Source of the DNA: DATKUA01 sp965602675
GTDB taxonomy: Bacteria; Acidobacteriota; DATKUA01
Direction: 5' to 3'
Length of the DNA: 64,000 bases
Assembly: GCA_965602675.1 (NCBI GenBank)
Contig: CBFCZO010000001.1
Span: 61,690-125,689 of the forward strand
Shown here: positions 1-8,225 of the stretch, in pieces
Position numbering within the stretch: position 1 is the stretch's first letter
Layout of the letters: every line of letters begins with the position of its first letter
Position numbers and translations under genes: made by a program
Notes under the pieces: model-generated
Told to the model about the DNA's origin: nothing
Seen by the model: only the letters and a program-made list of their open reading frames with translations
Databases searched by the model: none

Positions 1-686
1 CGTCTCGTGGGTTGGATCACTTCCCCCGAGTCTCGCAAAATAATCTCGGCTTGCTCGAAATCCTCTCGATCAACAGGGCAGTTGGCGATTTGCAGCTCCA
101 ACTTGCGGTCTCTTGGCGAGAAGGCTACTGCGCAGCGGATATTACCTTTGCTGATTATCGCCTCATCGACGAGACCTGCCTCGAACTGTTCGCCGAGCAC
201 CCGGCGCTCAGCCTGGGGTTTGATATCGTAATCGCACCCGGGGTGCCGCTCCTCGATACGCCAGCGGTACACTGTAGCCCCCAACGCCGCCAAAGGAACC
301 CTGCCTTTTGCTCCGTTGTAGGCAATCCGCGGCTCTTTCAGTTCATCCGGAAGCTCTTCTTCCGCTTCTTCTTCCTTGAACTCGGCGGCAGCGCGGTACA
401 TCTCGTCAATCTGCTTGAACTGCCTCCAGAGCACATCGTCGATACAGAGAGCGGAGAGAATCTGGGCACGCTGGGGCATGGGAACCTTGCCGTTGTAGAA
501 GTCGTCGAGCAGGTTGCGGTCGATGATCAAAAATGACTCATCGGCGGCGGCACCGGAGAGCAGCAGGATTTCCTCATTTAGGCGGCTGCGGAGAGTCTCA
601 TCACTACGGATTCTCGCTACGAGCCGAACCAGCTCGCCTCCGCTGCCGCAATCCTCGATCAACAAATCCAGTTCATCTGGCGTCAA
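1..686 (-). CDS. anti-sigma-like hypothetical protein, 3' end outside window
   Basis: An open frame on the minus strand runs from a TTG at 684-686 off the left edge (228 codons visible). The TTG is chosen because a GAGGAG ribosome site lies 8 bases upstream and overlaps the end of the sigma gene, so the two are probably translationally coupled. Around residues 55-90 it reads LLDDFYNGKVPMPQRAQIL followed by a helical stretch, which resembles the short 'Y-x-x-G-x-x-x-x-x-x-R-x-x-I' segment common in anti-sigma factors. No CxxC zinc site and no membrane span occur in the visible part. Role as a sigma regulator is inferred from position and this weak resemblance only; the downstream domain is unseen. 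Confidence 0.6.
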   Translation of the reverse strand, partial: MTPDELDLLIEDCGSGGELVRLVARIRSDETLRSRLNEEILLLSGAAADESFLIIDRNLLDDFYNGKVPMPQRAQILSALCIDDVLWRQFKQIDEMYRAAAEFKEEEAEEELPDELKEPRIAYNGAKGRVPLAALGATVYRWRIEERHPGCDYDIKPQAERRVLGEQFEAGLVDEAIISKGNIRCAVAFSPRDRKLELQIANCPVDREDFEQAEIILRDSGEVIQPTR

Positions 687-698
687 CGTTCGTTCTCC

Positions 699-1334
699 TC
701 AGAGCAGCCTCTCGTTACCGAAGCGCTCCTTGAGGTCGCGCAACACAATTTGTCGGGCCTTTTCGGCTCTCTTGCGCGCCGTGTCTACTTTCAAGCCCAG
801 GATCGAACCGATGTCCCGCCATTTCATGAACTCCTGGTAGCGCAGGAGGAAAGGACGGCGGATTGCCTCATCGAGCCGTGCAATGCTGTCGCTGAAAGCC
901 TCTCGCAACTGCTTGCCGAAGATCTCCTGTTCGGGGGAGAAGAGCGGCGCCTTGGCTCCCTTGCAGATCTCGAGCACCACAATTATGTTTTCGGAGCCAT
1001 TGTAAAGCCGCACTTCCTTCTCGTGTCGATGAAGGAAACTGAAGATTTCGTTCTTAGTGATCGTAATGATCCAAGACTTAATGTTGTGGCAATGCTTGAT
1101 CCGCGCCAAACCCTTCATGATTTTAAGGAAAATTTGGTTGAAGAGGTCCTGGCGCTGATCGTCGGGGATGTCAAATATACCCAGGAAATAATGAATGAGC
1201 CTGTGGTAACGCTTGTGAAGCTCCTCGGCAACCTTGTTCAGCCTCTGGGGTCCGCTCTCCGACAGCAGGGAATCGAAGAGTTTTTCTTCATCGTCGACGG
1301 TGGGCATCGAACCCCGGCCTTTTTTCTCGTTCAT
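699..1334 (-). CDS. ECF-like RNA polymerase sigma factor
   Basis: A 211-residue sigma-70 family protein of ECF type. Region 2 spans about residues 40-110 (DLFNQIFLKIMKGLARI, then SWIITITKNEIFSFLHRH) and region 4 about 150-205 with a helix-turn-helix (WRDIGSILGLKVDTARKRAEKAR). It should direct core RNA polymerase to a dedicated promoter set. The ATG at 1334 follows AGGAAG closely; a second in-frame ATG at 1307 (MPTVDDEE) is possible. The linker between regions 2 and 4 is longer than in minimal ECF factors. The next gene starts 12 bases after its stop and looks like its regulator. Which ECF subgroup it belongs to is not clear. Confidence 0.85.
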   Translation of the reverse strand: MNEKKGRGSMPTVDDEEKLFDSLLSESGPQRLNKVAEELHKRYHRLIHYFLGIFDIPDDQRQDLFNQIFLKIMKGLARIKHCHNIKSWIITITKNEIFSFLHRHEKEVRLYNGSENIIVVLEICKGAKAPLFSPEQEIFGKQLREAFSDSIARLDEAIRRPFLLRYQEFMKWRDIGSILGLKVDTARKRAEKARQIVLRDLKERFGNERLL

Positions 1335-1500
1335 ATCTTCCTAGTGTCTTCGCTCCGCATCACTCGCGCGTGAATCCTGCGCCTCGTAGATTTTTCAATA
1401 CATAATATGCTAATTGTTTTTAGTACCCACATTATCTTCGCCGAATATCGATAATGCAATGCATGAGAAATAAGCTCTTTGCTATGTTACGATACGCGGC

Positions 1501-2643
1501 GTGAGCGGTAATCTGCGAATCGCGCTTGATATGCGCCCTGCGCTGAGCCGGGGCACCGGCGTCGGCACATTTGTGGAGCAGCTGGCTCTCGCCCTGGATG
1601 CGCTTGAGGGCGACCATTCTTTGGCCTTGTTTTCCAGTTCATCGAAGGACCGCTGGCCGGTGGACCGTCTAAGTGGAATGCGGAGAAGTGAACTGGTGGA
1701 TCGCCGCTGGCCGGTGAGGCTGCTCAACTTTTTATGGAACAGGGTCGGCCGGCCACGGATCGAGCGCTTCGTCGGGCGCGTGGATATCGCTCATTCTCCG
1801 ACCCCTTTACTAATGCCGAGCAGGGCTGCACGCGTGGTGACCATCCACGATCTCTATTTCCTGCGACGACCCGAGCACACACGCGCTGAAATCAGAAGGG
1901 ATTACGCGCCGCTTGTGCGGCGCCATGTCAAAGCCGCCGATGCGGTGGTTGCCGTCTCCGAAGCCACCAAAACCGATGCGATCGAGCTGCTTGATCTGCC
2001 TGCGGAGAGGATAGCGGTTTGCGGCGAGGATGCCGCCCCGATCTTCGATTTGCCGCCATCCGAGGAAGAAACGGCTTGGAGCATGCGTTTAGCGGCAGGC
2101 CCGTTTTTTCTTTTTGTGGGGACAATCGAGCCGCGCAAGAATCTTGCACCGCTGCTGCGCGCTTACGGCTCTCTGCAGGAACGCTACCAAGAGCTGCAAC
2201 TCGTTATTGCCGGCGAGCGGGGGTGGGCATTCGATGATTTCGACGCCGAGCTCGACCGCCTGCCGAAACCTTCCCGCGTTGTCATCACCGGCTATCTAGA
2301 CCGTCGATCGCTAAGAGCGCTTTATCACCGCGCAACGGCTCTGGTAATGCCGTCGTTTTGCGAAGGATTCGGTCTGCCGCTGGTGGAGGCGATGGCCGGT
2401 GGCTGCCCCCTGATAGTGGCCGACAACAGCTCGCTGCCGGAGGTCGCGGGTGACGCTGCTCTATACTGGCGTAGCGGCGAGGCCGAAGAACTGGCGACTC
2501 TACTTGAAAAAACGCTCACCAACGATGCACTGAGGACAGAATTATTGGAGAATGGCCGTAGGCGGCGGAGGCTGTTTAGTTGGGGGAAGACCGCCGAGAT
2601 AGTGATGAAGCTGTATCGCGATCTTGCGGGGGTGCGCGGTTGA
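1501..2643 (+). CDS. glycosyltransferase family 4
   Basis: A GT4, GT-B fold glycosyltransferase of 380 residues starting with GTG. The N-terminal acceptor domain has the usual ALSRGTGVGTFVEQL loop, and the C-terminal donor domain shows FVGTIEPRKNLAPLL near residue 205 and the EX7E motif in EGFGLPLVEAMAGG near 290. It would transfer a sugar from a nucleotide donor to a lipid-linked or surface glycan on the cytoplasmic face. It is the first of three overlapping glycosyltransferase genes; its TGA shares bases with the TTG of the next. Donor and acceptor cannot be told from the sequence. Confidence 0.88.
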   Translation: MSGNLRIALDMRPALSRGTGVGTFVEQLALALDALEGDHSLALFSSSSKDRWPVDRLSGMRRSELVDRRWPVRLLNFLWNRVGRPRIERFVGRVDIAHSPTPLLMPSRAARVVTIHDLYFLRRPEHTRAEIRRDYAPLVRRHVKAADAVVAVSEATKTDAIELLDLPAERIAVCGEDAAPIFDLPPSEEETAWSMRLAAGPFFLFVGTIEPRKNLAPLLRAYGSLQERYQELQLVIAGERGWAFDDFDAELDRLPKPSRVVITGYLDRRSLRALYHRATALVMPSFCEGFGLPLVEAMAGGCPLIVADNSSLPEVAGDAALYWRSGEAEELATLLEKTLTNDALRTELLENGRRRRRLFSWGKTAEIVMKLYRDLAGVRG

Positions 2644-3764
2644 GGATAGCGATCGATGCCAGAGAGTTGGAGGGGAAGCCCACCGGCGTGGGCCGCTACC
2701 TCTCGAATCTCCTCCGCCGTTGGCTGAAATCGCCGGACGACGATACATTCCTGCTCTATCATCGCGGCGAGCTGGAGCGGCAAGGCTGGATGAACAACGA
2801 GGCCGCTGAGCTCGTTCGTCTTGCTGACGGGATGCTCTCCATCGGGGTGTGGTGGCAGCAGGTGGTTCTTGCCAGGGCGCTGCGGCGCGACAAGCCGGAT
2901 GTGTTCTTCGCTCCGGCCGATTCGCTGCCGCTACGCTGGCGCGGTCCGACGCTGCTGACAATCCATGACCTCGCTTACGAAGCCTACCCGGATTGGTTCG
3001 GCAGGTCGGAGGGTATGCGACGGCGCTCGCTCGCGCGCCGATCTGCCCGCCGCGCAGAAGGGATTATCGCCATCTCGAACTTCACCAAGAGCGAACTGGC
3101 ATCACGCTATTCAATCTCCGGGGACAATGTCGAGGTCGTTTACCACGGGGTTGACGACTCGCTGCGCCGTGCGCCGTTTACACCGGAGGATGAACTACGG
3201 CGCAAGACAGGGCTGGATATTCCCTTCGCCATTTTGGTCGGCAGCCTGTTCGAGCGGCGTTTTCCTTCGCAAATCATCCGGGCTTTCCGCCTTCTCGAGG
3301 ATCTCGAGTTGGGGTTGGTGATCGCCGGAGACGATCGTCGGCAGGCGGAAAGTAATCTTCGTGCGGAGATAAGGGAACTCGGCCTTGCAGAGAGGATTCG
3401 ATGGTTGGAGTATGTTTCTGAGGAGGATTTGTGCGGCCTTTACCGCGCGGCTGATATGCTTGTTTCGCTCTCGCTCTACGAGGGTTTCAGCCTGCCTCCG
3501 CTCGAGGCTATGAGTTTCGGATTGCCTGTAATCATATCTGGGCGGGGTGCCCAGCAGGAGGTCTATGGCAAAGCGGCGTTGACTGTCGCGGAGGAAACCG
3601 AGGAGAGCATCGCCTCAGCGATCAGATCGATGTTTACGGACGCGCCTATGAGAGAGAGCCTTGTAAGACGCGGTAGTGAGCTGGCTGGCAACCTGACCCT
3701 TGACCGCTGTGCGGCGAGGACTCTCGAGTTGATCAGAAAAACAGGGGGAGCATCCGTTGGCTGA
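2640..3764 (+). CDS. glycosyltransferase family 4
   Basis: A second GT4 enzyme, 374 residues. I place the start at TTG 2640, which overlaps the previous stop (TTGA) and puts the typical opening RIAIDARELEGKPTGVGRYL at the N-terminus; the frame remains open upstream to 2580 but that part lies inside the preceding gene. The donor domain shows AILVGSLFERRFPSQIIRA near 197 and the EX7E motif EGFSLPPLEAMSFG near 280. It probably acts after or before its neighbour on the same oligosaccharide. The pairing of two related GT4 genes with a GT2 gene is typical of surface-polysaccharide assembly. Confidence 0.87.
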   Translation: MRIAIDARELEGKPTGVGRYLSNLLRRWLKSPDDDTFLLYHRGELERQGWMNNEAAELVRLADGMLSIGVWWQQVVLARALRRDKPDVFFAPADSLPLRWRGPTLLTIHDLAYEAYPDWFGRSEGMRRRSLARRSARRAEGIIAISNFTKSELASRYSISGDNVEVVYHGVDDSLRRAPFTPEDELRRKTGLDIPFAILVGSLFERRFPSQIIRAFRLLEDLELGLVIAGDDRRQAESNLRAEIRELGLAERIRWLEYVSEEDLCGLYRAADMLVSLSLYEGFSLPPLEAMSFGLPVIISGRGAQQEVYGKAALTVAEETEESIASAIRSMFTDAPMRESLVRRGSELAGNLTLDRCAARTLELIRKTGGASVG

Positions 3765-4611
3765 GTTGCACATAATAATCGTCACGTATAACAGCGAAGG
3801 AACGATAGAAGGCTGCCTGGCGGATGTCCTCACCGCCACCGAGTCCGCCAGTCGCCGTGTGACTGTCATCGACAACGCCTCGACCGATGATACCGTGGTT
3901 ATAGTCGAGAGCGAGTTCCCGGATGTCGAAGTTGAGCCGCTTCAGACGAACATCGGCTTCGGCGCGGCCAATAATGCCGCTCTCCGGCAGAGCGATTCTC
4001 CATTTGCACTGTTACTGAATCCCGATACGCGCATTGCTCCTGATGCAGCCGCCATCCTGCTCAAAACGCTTAAGCAGCACCCAAGGGTGGCTCTGGTGGG
4101 GCCGCAAATGCAGTACCCGGACGGAGCACCGCAGGCCTCTTTTGGGCGTTTCCCTGCTCTTCTCGGCGATATTCGGCACAGCCGTCTCGTGCGCGGCTGC
4201 CAGCAGCGCAAACCCCGGACGCTGGGGAAACTCGAAAAGAAGCTGATCGAGCCTTTTTCTCCAGACTGGATAAGCGGCTCCTGCTTCCTGGCCCGCACTC
4301 AGGCGCTCCGGGAGGTCGATTTCTTCGACACCGATTTCTTTCTCTACATGGAGGATGTCGACCTCTGCCGCAGGCTCAAGACCGCCGGATGGCGAGTGAT
4401 GGTGGAGCCGTCGGCGCTCTGTCTGCATTACGAGGGCGGCAGCCAGCCTGACTCGGACGTAATGAAAAAACACTTCAGGCGCAGTCGGCTGCTGTATATC
4501 AACAAGCACGGCGGCAGGTTCGGATATCTGCTCTACAGGCTGTTCCGTGCGCGCGGAATCAGGCTTGATTGGGATCCTGACAAGCGTATCAGGTCTTGGC
4601 GGAAAGAATAA
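3757..4611 (+). CDS. glycosyltransferase family 2, rhamnosyltransferase-like
   Basis: A 284-residue GT-A fold enzyme. It starts at TTG 3757 behind AGGGGGAG and overlaps the previous gene by 8 bases. Motifs in order: IIIVTYNSEGTIEGCL at the N-terminus, DNASTDDT near 40, GFGAANNAAL near 67, LLLNPDTRI (DxD-like) near 85, and the acceptor-side MEDVDLCRRLKTAGWRV near 200. This arrangement matches WbbL/RfbF-like rhamnosyltransferases that extend O-antigen or exopolysaccharide, but the actual sugar is not predictable. No membrane segment is present, so it probably works at the inner face of the membrane. Confidence 0.87.
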   Translation: MAELHIIIVTYNSEGTIEGCLADVLTATESASRRVTVIDNASTDDTVVIVESEFPDVEVEPLQTNIGFGAANNAALRQSDSPFALLLNPDTRIAPDAAAILLKTLKQHPRVALVGPQMQYPDGAPQASFGRFPALLGDIRHSRLVRGCQQRKPRTLGKLEKKLIEPFSPDWISGSCFLARTQALREVDFFDTDFFLYMEDVDLCRRLKTAGWRVMVEPSALCLHYEGGSQPDSDVMKKHFRRSRLLYINKHGGRFGYLLYRLFRARGIRLDWDPDKRIRSWRKE

Positions 4612-4670
4612 AAGAGTATAAATGCGGTCGCGATTACATGTAATACAAGCTTGAAGGGAGAGAGATATTT

Positions 4671-5513
4671 ATGAGAGTGCCCGGGATACCGCCTTACCGA
4701 ATGTACCGCAAAGGTGCCCTGGATCTGTTGTTGCTCCAGGTTGCGGGGCCGGACGGAAAACGAGGCGCCCTGATGGTCGTTCCGACGCGCCGAGGAGGCG
4801 TCTCGTTCGGCAGAGGGGATCTCAACCTCTCCAGCACCGGAGGCGATTCGCCGGACCTGGTGCAGGGCAACAGAGGCATACTCTCCCACGCTTTGGAATC
4901 GCTGGAATCCGCTCCCAAGGTGAGGATCGCCGGCCTGCGCCAGCGGCATACCGCCGATGTTTTTCAGGTCGACAGGGAAAACGTCGAGAGTTTCGTCGAC
5001 CGCCGGCATGAAGGCGACGGGATGATCACCCGTCTCGACGATGTGTGGCTGTCGATCTCCATCGGCGATTGCCTTCCGGTGATGCTTTTCGATCCCGGAG
5101 CTCGTGCGCTGGGGATGGTGCATGCCGGCTGGGGGGGCACGGCGGCGAGGATCTCGGAGGCGGCGGTGCGGATGATGATAACCGAGTTCGGATGTGAGCC
5201 TGGGAATATCGTCGCCGTCTTTGGACCATGCATCCGGGGATGGCGCTATCAGGTTGATCGGAATGTCTTCGATGGATTTAAACAACACTGGGAGAATGAT
5301 GAATGGCAGCGATTCATCAGCGACAGCAGTGATGGACGCGGCTACCTTGATCTGGCGGCAGCGAATAGAGCGCTGCTAATCGAAAACGGCGTCGATGAAG
5401 CAAATATAATCGATTTTGGACTCTGCACGGGAGCGCTCCCCGCCCTATTCTTTTCCCATCGCCGGGACGGTCTCCCCGGCGGGCGGATGCTGGCACTGGC
5501 CGCTTTATTGTAG
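4671..5513 (+). CDS. pgeF: YfiH/PgeF family peptidoglycan editing or purine nucleoside phosphorylase-like enzyme
   Basis: A 280-residue member of the multicopper polyphenol oxidase/YfiH family. Family signatures are clear: LRQRHTADV near 84, GDCLPVMLFD near 130, GMVHAGWGGTAARI near 146, GPCIRGWRYQV near 186 and FGLCTG near the end. The HAGWRG-type histidine and the Cys in GDC and GPC form the metal-binding active site in known members. Members have been reported either to remove wrongly inserted serine from peptidoglycan precursors or to cleave purine nucleosides. It follows the glycosyltransferases by 59 bases with its own GAAGGGAGAG site. Its stop is three bases from the stop of the convergent RNase HI gene. 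Confidence 0.88.
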   Translation: MRVPGIPPYRMYRKGALDLLLLQVAGPDGKRGALMVVPTRRGGVSFGRGDLNLSSTGGDSPDLVQGNRGILSHALESLESAPKVRIAGLRQRHTADVFQVDRENVESFVDRRHEGDGMITRLDDVWLSISIGDCLPVMLFDPGARALGMVHAGWGGTAARISEAAVRMMITEFGCEPGNIVAVFGPCIRGWRYQVDRNVFDGFKQHWENDEWQRFISDSSDGRGYLDLAAANRALLIENGVDEANIIDFGLCTGALPALFFSHRRDGLPGGRMLALAALL

Positions 5514-5516
5514 GAT

Positions 5517-5957
5517 CTACCTGCCTTTTACCAGGATTGGATTAATACCGCGAGGTTTGGATTTCTGCTCGTCTATCCCCTTGTTGGCCAGCTTGTCGGC
5601 GAGCTTGTTATCGGATCGGGGGACGTGCTCGATTTCAAACACCTTAAACCTGCCTATCAGCTGGATGGCGCGGGAGTGAAGCTTTCGCAGGCCGTCGTTC
5701 TTGACCTTATACGCTCCTTCAATCTGGCGGACGAGCAGTTGGGAATCGCTTCGAACCAGCAATTCGCGCCAGCCGTTCTTATGCGAAAGCTCGAGGGCTG
5801 CCAGTAGAGCGCAGTACTCGGCGACGTTATTAGTCTGCTCCCCGATGAAGCCGTAGCCTTCAGCCAGTGTTTCGCCGCCAGCCTCCACGGCAACAATTCC
5901 ATAGCCTGCCGGACCGGGATTGCCGCGCGCGGCGCCGTCGATATTGATCTCGATCAT
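5517..5957 (-). CDS. rnhA: ribonuclease HI family protein
   Basis: A 146-residue RNase H that cleaves the RNA strand of RNA-DNA hybrids. The start at 5957 gives MIEINIDGAARGNPGPAGYG, the classic opening with the first catalytic Asp (residue 7); the frame stays open upstream but inside the preceding gene. The Glu of NNVAEYCALLAAL and the Asp of VRSDSQLLVRQIEG follow, and SDNKLADKLANKG supplies the last carboxylate. The length fits stand-alone type-1 enzymes of the kind often found beside zinc-ribbon proteins in diverse bacteria. It starts 4 bases after the upstream stop with no strong ribosome site, so coupling is likely. Confidence 0.9.
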   Translation of the reverse strand: MIEINIDGAARGNPGPAGYGIVAVEAGGETLAEGYGFIGEQTNNVAEYCALLAALELSHKNGWRELLVRSDSQLLVRQIEGAYKVKNDGLRKLHSRAIQLIGRFKVFEIEHVPRSDNKLADKLANKGIDEQKSKPRGINPILVKGR

Positions 5958-5961
5958 CCAG

Positions 5962-6714
5962 TCAGGCCTGCTGGGCCGGGTTTTCCAGCGGCGGCTCTTC
6001 CTCGAAAAAAAGGACTCGTCTGCAGTTGTCGCACTGATAGATGCCCTTGGAATGCTTAATATCCAGGTAGACTTGCGGCCTGATGCGATAGTTGCACGCC
6101 TGGCAGGTGCCGTCCACGGCCTCGGCAACGACAATGCCGCCCTTGGCTTTCTTGAGCTGGTTGAACAGCCCGATGTATTCCTCCGGGATATCCTGCTTGA
6201 GCTGGTCCTGTCCCCTGGAGACATGCTCCAGTTGTTCCTGCATCTTCTCCAGGTTCTTCTCGAGCTCTGAGATCTTCTGCTTGTTCTCTATGTTCAGCCG
6301 CTCGCGCTCTTTCAGGGCTTCGGCCAAGCGCTCCGCAGCGGAATCCAGCAGTTCCATGGACTCGATGATCTGTGTTTCGGCCTCTGAAATTTTATTCTTG
6401 GAGAAATCGACTTCTTTCTGCAATGCCCAAAGCTGTTCGTTGGTCTTCACCTTGAGAATCTGGTCCTCGTAATGAGATAGTTTATCCTGCAAGGCTGCAA
6501 GTTCAGATTCGAGCTGGTGGTTTTTCTTTTGCTCCTCGCGCTGCTCCTCTGTGGCGCGCTCAACCTCGGCTGCTCCAGCTTCGGTCTGCTCTTCCAACTC
6601 GCTTATCCTTCCCGGTGTTGCTGCGATCTCATTGTCGAGCCGGATCGCCTCAAGCTGGAAATCCTGAAGCTGTTTCAAAAGCGCGACAATCCGGCGATAG
6701 TCTTCTCTTATCAT
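5962..6714 (-). CDS. coiled-coil protein with C-terminal C4 zinc ribbon
   Basis: A 250-residue protein of the zf-RING_7 (C4-type zinc ribbon) family. Residues about 5-180 form a long coiled coil rich in Glu, Lys, Gln and Leu. The C-terminal part has two CxxC pairs, CQACNYRIRP and YQCDNCRRVLFF, which would bind one zinc. Members commonly precede rnhA, as here, and are thought to be nucleic-acid associated, but no reaction is established. The ATG at 6714 overlaps the stop of a 34-codon leader ORF (ATGA), and a terminator-like hairpin ends a few bases before the ATG, so expression may depend on translation of the leader. Confidence 0.85.
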   Translation of the reverse strand: MIREDYRRIVALLKQLQDFQLEAIRLDNEIAATPGRISELEEQTEAGAAEVERATEEQREEQKKNHQLESELAALQDKLSHYEDQILKVKTNEQLWALQKEVDFSKNKISEAETQIIESMELLDSAAERLAEALKERERLNIENKQKISELEKNLEKMQEQLEHVSRGQDQLKQDIPEEYIGLFNQLKKAKGGIVVAEAVDGTCQACNYRIRPQVYLDIKHSKGIYQCDNCRRVLFFEEEPPLENPAQQA

Positions 6715-6815
6715 AATAAAAAAGGCGTCGAAACCGACGCCTCCTCTTCTTTCCCGTTCGGCTGCACCGCAACGGGTTCAGCCACTACCACTTCAACTGT
6801 CGTCTCTTTTCCCAT
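6711..6815 (-). CDS. putative 34-residue leader ORF
   Basis: ATG at 6815 opens a 34-codon frame ending in TGA at 6711-6713, which shares ATGA with the zinc-ribbon start. The product opens MGKETTVEVVVAEPVAV and ends STPFLL; it is charged, has no recognised domain and lacks a strong ribosome site. Its last third is also the terminator-like hairpin at 6718-6742. It may be a genuine small protein, an attenuator leader peptide, or chance. The exact stop/start overlap is the main support. Confidence 0.4.
   Translation of the reverse strand: MGKETTVEVVVAEPVAVQPNGKEEEASVSTPFLL
6718..6742 (-). terminator. intrinsic terminator-like hairpin just before a start codon
   Basis: On the minus strand an 8-bp stem (AGGCGTCG / CGACGCCT, loop GTTT) is followed at once by six T. 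It lies 76 to 101 bases downstream of tRNA(CAU) and ends three bases before the zinc-ribbon ATG. An AGGAGG (6740-6745) overlaps the 5' foot of the stem. It could end the tRNA transcript, attenuate the downstream operon, or act as a folded spacer bringing AGGAGG close to the ATG. Confidence 0.65.
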
Positions 6816-6839
6816 CGCGGTCGCCCGTTTTCTTATTAC

Positions 6840-6915
6840 TGGTGGGCCCGTCAGGACTCGAACCTGAAACCAACCGGTTATGAGCCGGTGGCTCTGCCAA
6901 TTGAGCTACGGGCCC
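6840..6915 (-). tRNA. tRNA with CAU anticodon, probably elongator tRNA-Met
   Basis: A complete 76-base cloverleaf with encoded CCA. The acceptor stem is GGGCCCG/CGGGCCC with discriminator A. The D arm is GCTC/GAGC, the anticodon stem ACCGG/CCGGT carries loop CTCATAA (anticodon CAT), and the T arm TCAGG-TTCGAGT-CCTGA is intact. CAT could mean elongator Met or the tRNA-Ile whose wobble C is modified to lysidine; overall sequence favours elongator Met, but this needs a covariance model. It is not the initiator type because the first acceptor pair is G-C. Confidence 0.93.
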
Positions 6916-7020
6916 TATCACCCGTTTTGCCCGTAACGAGAGAATGGAATATATCGATTCAACCGCGAAGATGTCAAGCGGACATGCCTGTTTCAAAACG
7001 GTTTAACAGCGCTTAGATAT

Positions 7021-7050
7021 AAAGAAAACCCCGTGCAACCGTGCACGGGG
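7021..7050 (-). terminator. intrinsic terminator of the receiver-kinase gene
   Basis: On the minus strand, CCCCGTGC (complement of 7043-7050), a 6-base loop and GCACGGGG form a perfect 8-bp stem, followed by TTTTCTTT. It lies 39 bases after the stop of the receiver-kinase gene and before tRNA(CAU), so it should separate the two transcripts. Confidence 0.85.
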
Positions 7051-7088
7051 GATAATTGAAGAAGGGCTTTAATCAAACAGGGGTGGAT

Positions 7089-8225
7089 CTAAGCACCTTT
7101 TTTCACTGGCTCGACCGGGATGACGAGGTTGAAGAGTTTATCCCCGGCACCTCCGGTCTCTTCTTCTAAGACACCGCCAAGGAGTGTAGTTAGATGTCGA
7201 GCCAAGGGCATTTCCATGCGCATGCTGATATTGTCGGAATCTCCGTCCGAGGGATTTGTAGACTCGCTCTCAGTTTTCAGATACTCCGAATCGGTAGATA
7301 TACTGAATTCCACGTTGCCGTTCCTGGGTATAACCTGCAGCGCTACTTTGGAAGCGCCGTTGCCGTTCATGGCTTTCTGAATGAGCAGCGATAGGGTTCT
7401 GCGAAGTCGATCGGGATCAGTCCGGATTCTCCGGCTTTGCTCGGGGCAATTGCATTCGAAGTTGACTTGTTTTTCCTCTGCCAGTTCCTCGAAATGCGAA
7501 ATGACCGGCTTGACCAGTGGGCCGAGCTTGATGAAGCTGTTCGCGGCCGGGGCCTCGCCTTCGCGAAACCGTCGCAGTTCCACCAGCCTGTCAACCAGTT
7601 GCTGCAGGTGTGCAGCCTCGTCGACCAGCGTTCCAATCTCCGGCTGCGCCGGGGAGCTTCCGGCAAGCCGCCGGGCGATTCTGTTTATCACGTCGAGAGG
7701 CTTGCGGAAATCCCTGTCGATCATTTCGATAATGTAATCATCGAGACCCGGGGCCTGCAACAGCGTCTGAGTCACTCGTGAGCGCATGTCGATGACCTGT
7801 TCGCCCAGGTAGTCCAGCAGGCTGAAACTGATGTCCTTGTCTTTACGGCGGCAAAGCACGGTCACGCGCGCCACTAATTCGTCGGGGTCGAACGGCTTGG
7901 TGAGATAGTCATCCGCGGAGCAGCTCAGCAGAGCGGTTTGTTTATCTGAGGTGTCTCCGCGCGCGGAGATGATCAGAACAGGTATGTGGGAGGTCTCCGC
8001 CTGGTCCTTGAGCAGTCTCGTCGCGGAAAAGCCGTCCAAACCGGGGAGGTTGAGGTCCATTATAATCACATCGGGCTTTTCGGAACTGACCTCGTCGAGC
8101 ACGTTGTTAGCCTCGGAGAGAGCTTTGACCGCGAACCCTTCCGCCTCCAGGTAGAGCGAACAGATCTTCTGGACCGAGGCCTCGTCGTCTACCAGCAGTA
8201 CCTTGTGTGTCTGAGTAGCTATCAT
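7089..8225 (-). CDS. receiver domain fused to a degenerate histidine-kinase-like module
   Basis: A 378-residue regulator. Residues 8-125 are a good receiver: LLVDDE acidic pair, phosphoacceptor D57 in VIIMDLNLPGLDG, and the switch Lys in DYLTKPFDPDEL. Residues 150-375 look like HisKA plus HATPase, but the H-box reads RDFRKPLDVINRI, so the phosphorylatable His is absent, and no clear N box or G boxes are seen in the ATPase-like part (SLLIQKAMNGNG, then a Ser/Asp-rich stretch). It is probably an allosteric output or scaffold and not an active kinase. ATG 8225 is chosen because GGTGA precedes it; GTG 8258 is also in frame. A terminator follows. Confidence 0.8.
   Translation of the reverse strand: MIATQTHKVLLVDDEASVQKICSLYLEAEGFAVKALSEANNVLDEVSSEKPDVIIMDLNLPGLDGFSATRLLKDQAETSHIPVLIISARGDTSDKQTALLSCSADDYLTKPFDPDELVARVTVLCRRKDKDISFSLLDYLGEQVIDMRSRVTQTLLQAPGLDDYIIEMIDRDFRKPLDVINRIARRLAGSSPAQPEIGTLVDEAAHLQQLVDRLVELRRFREGEAPAANSFIKLGPLVKPVISHFEELAEEKQVNFECNCPEQSRRIRTDPDRLRRTLSLLIQKAMNGNGASKVALQVIPRNGNVEFSISTDSEYLKTESESTNPSDGDSDNISMRMEMPLARHLTTLLGGVLEEETGGAGDKLFNLVIPVEPVKKGA

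Noticed and set aside
12..536. Long plus-strand open frame of 174 codons
   Set aside because: It is antisense to the better-supported minus-strand partner of the sigma factor, which has a ribosome site and coupled start; the plus frame has none.
750..1373. Plus-strand 207-codon frame
   Set aside because: Antisense shadow of the sigma factor gene, whose motifs are unambiguous.
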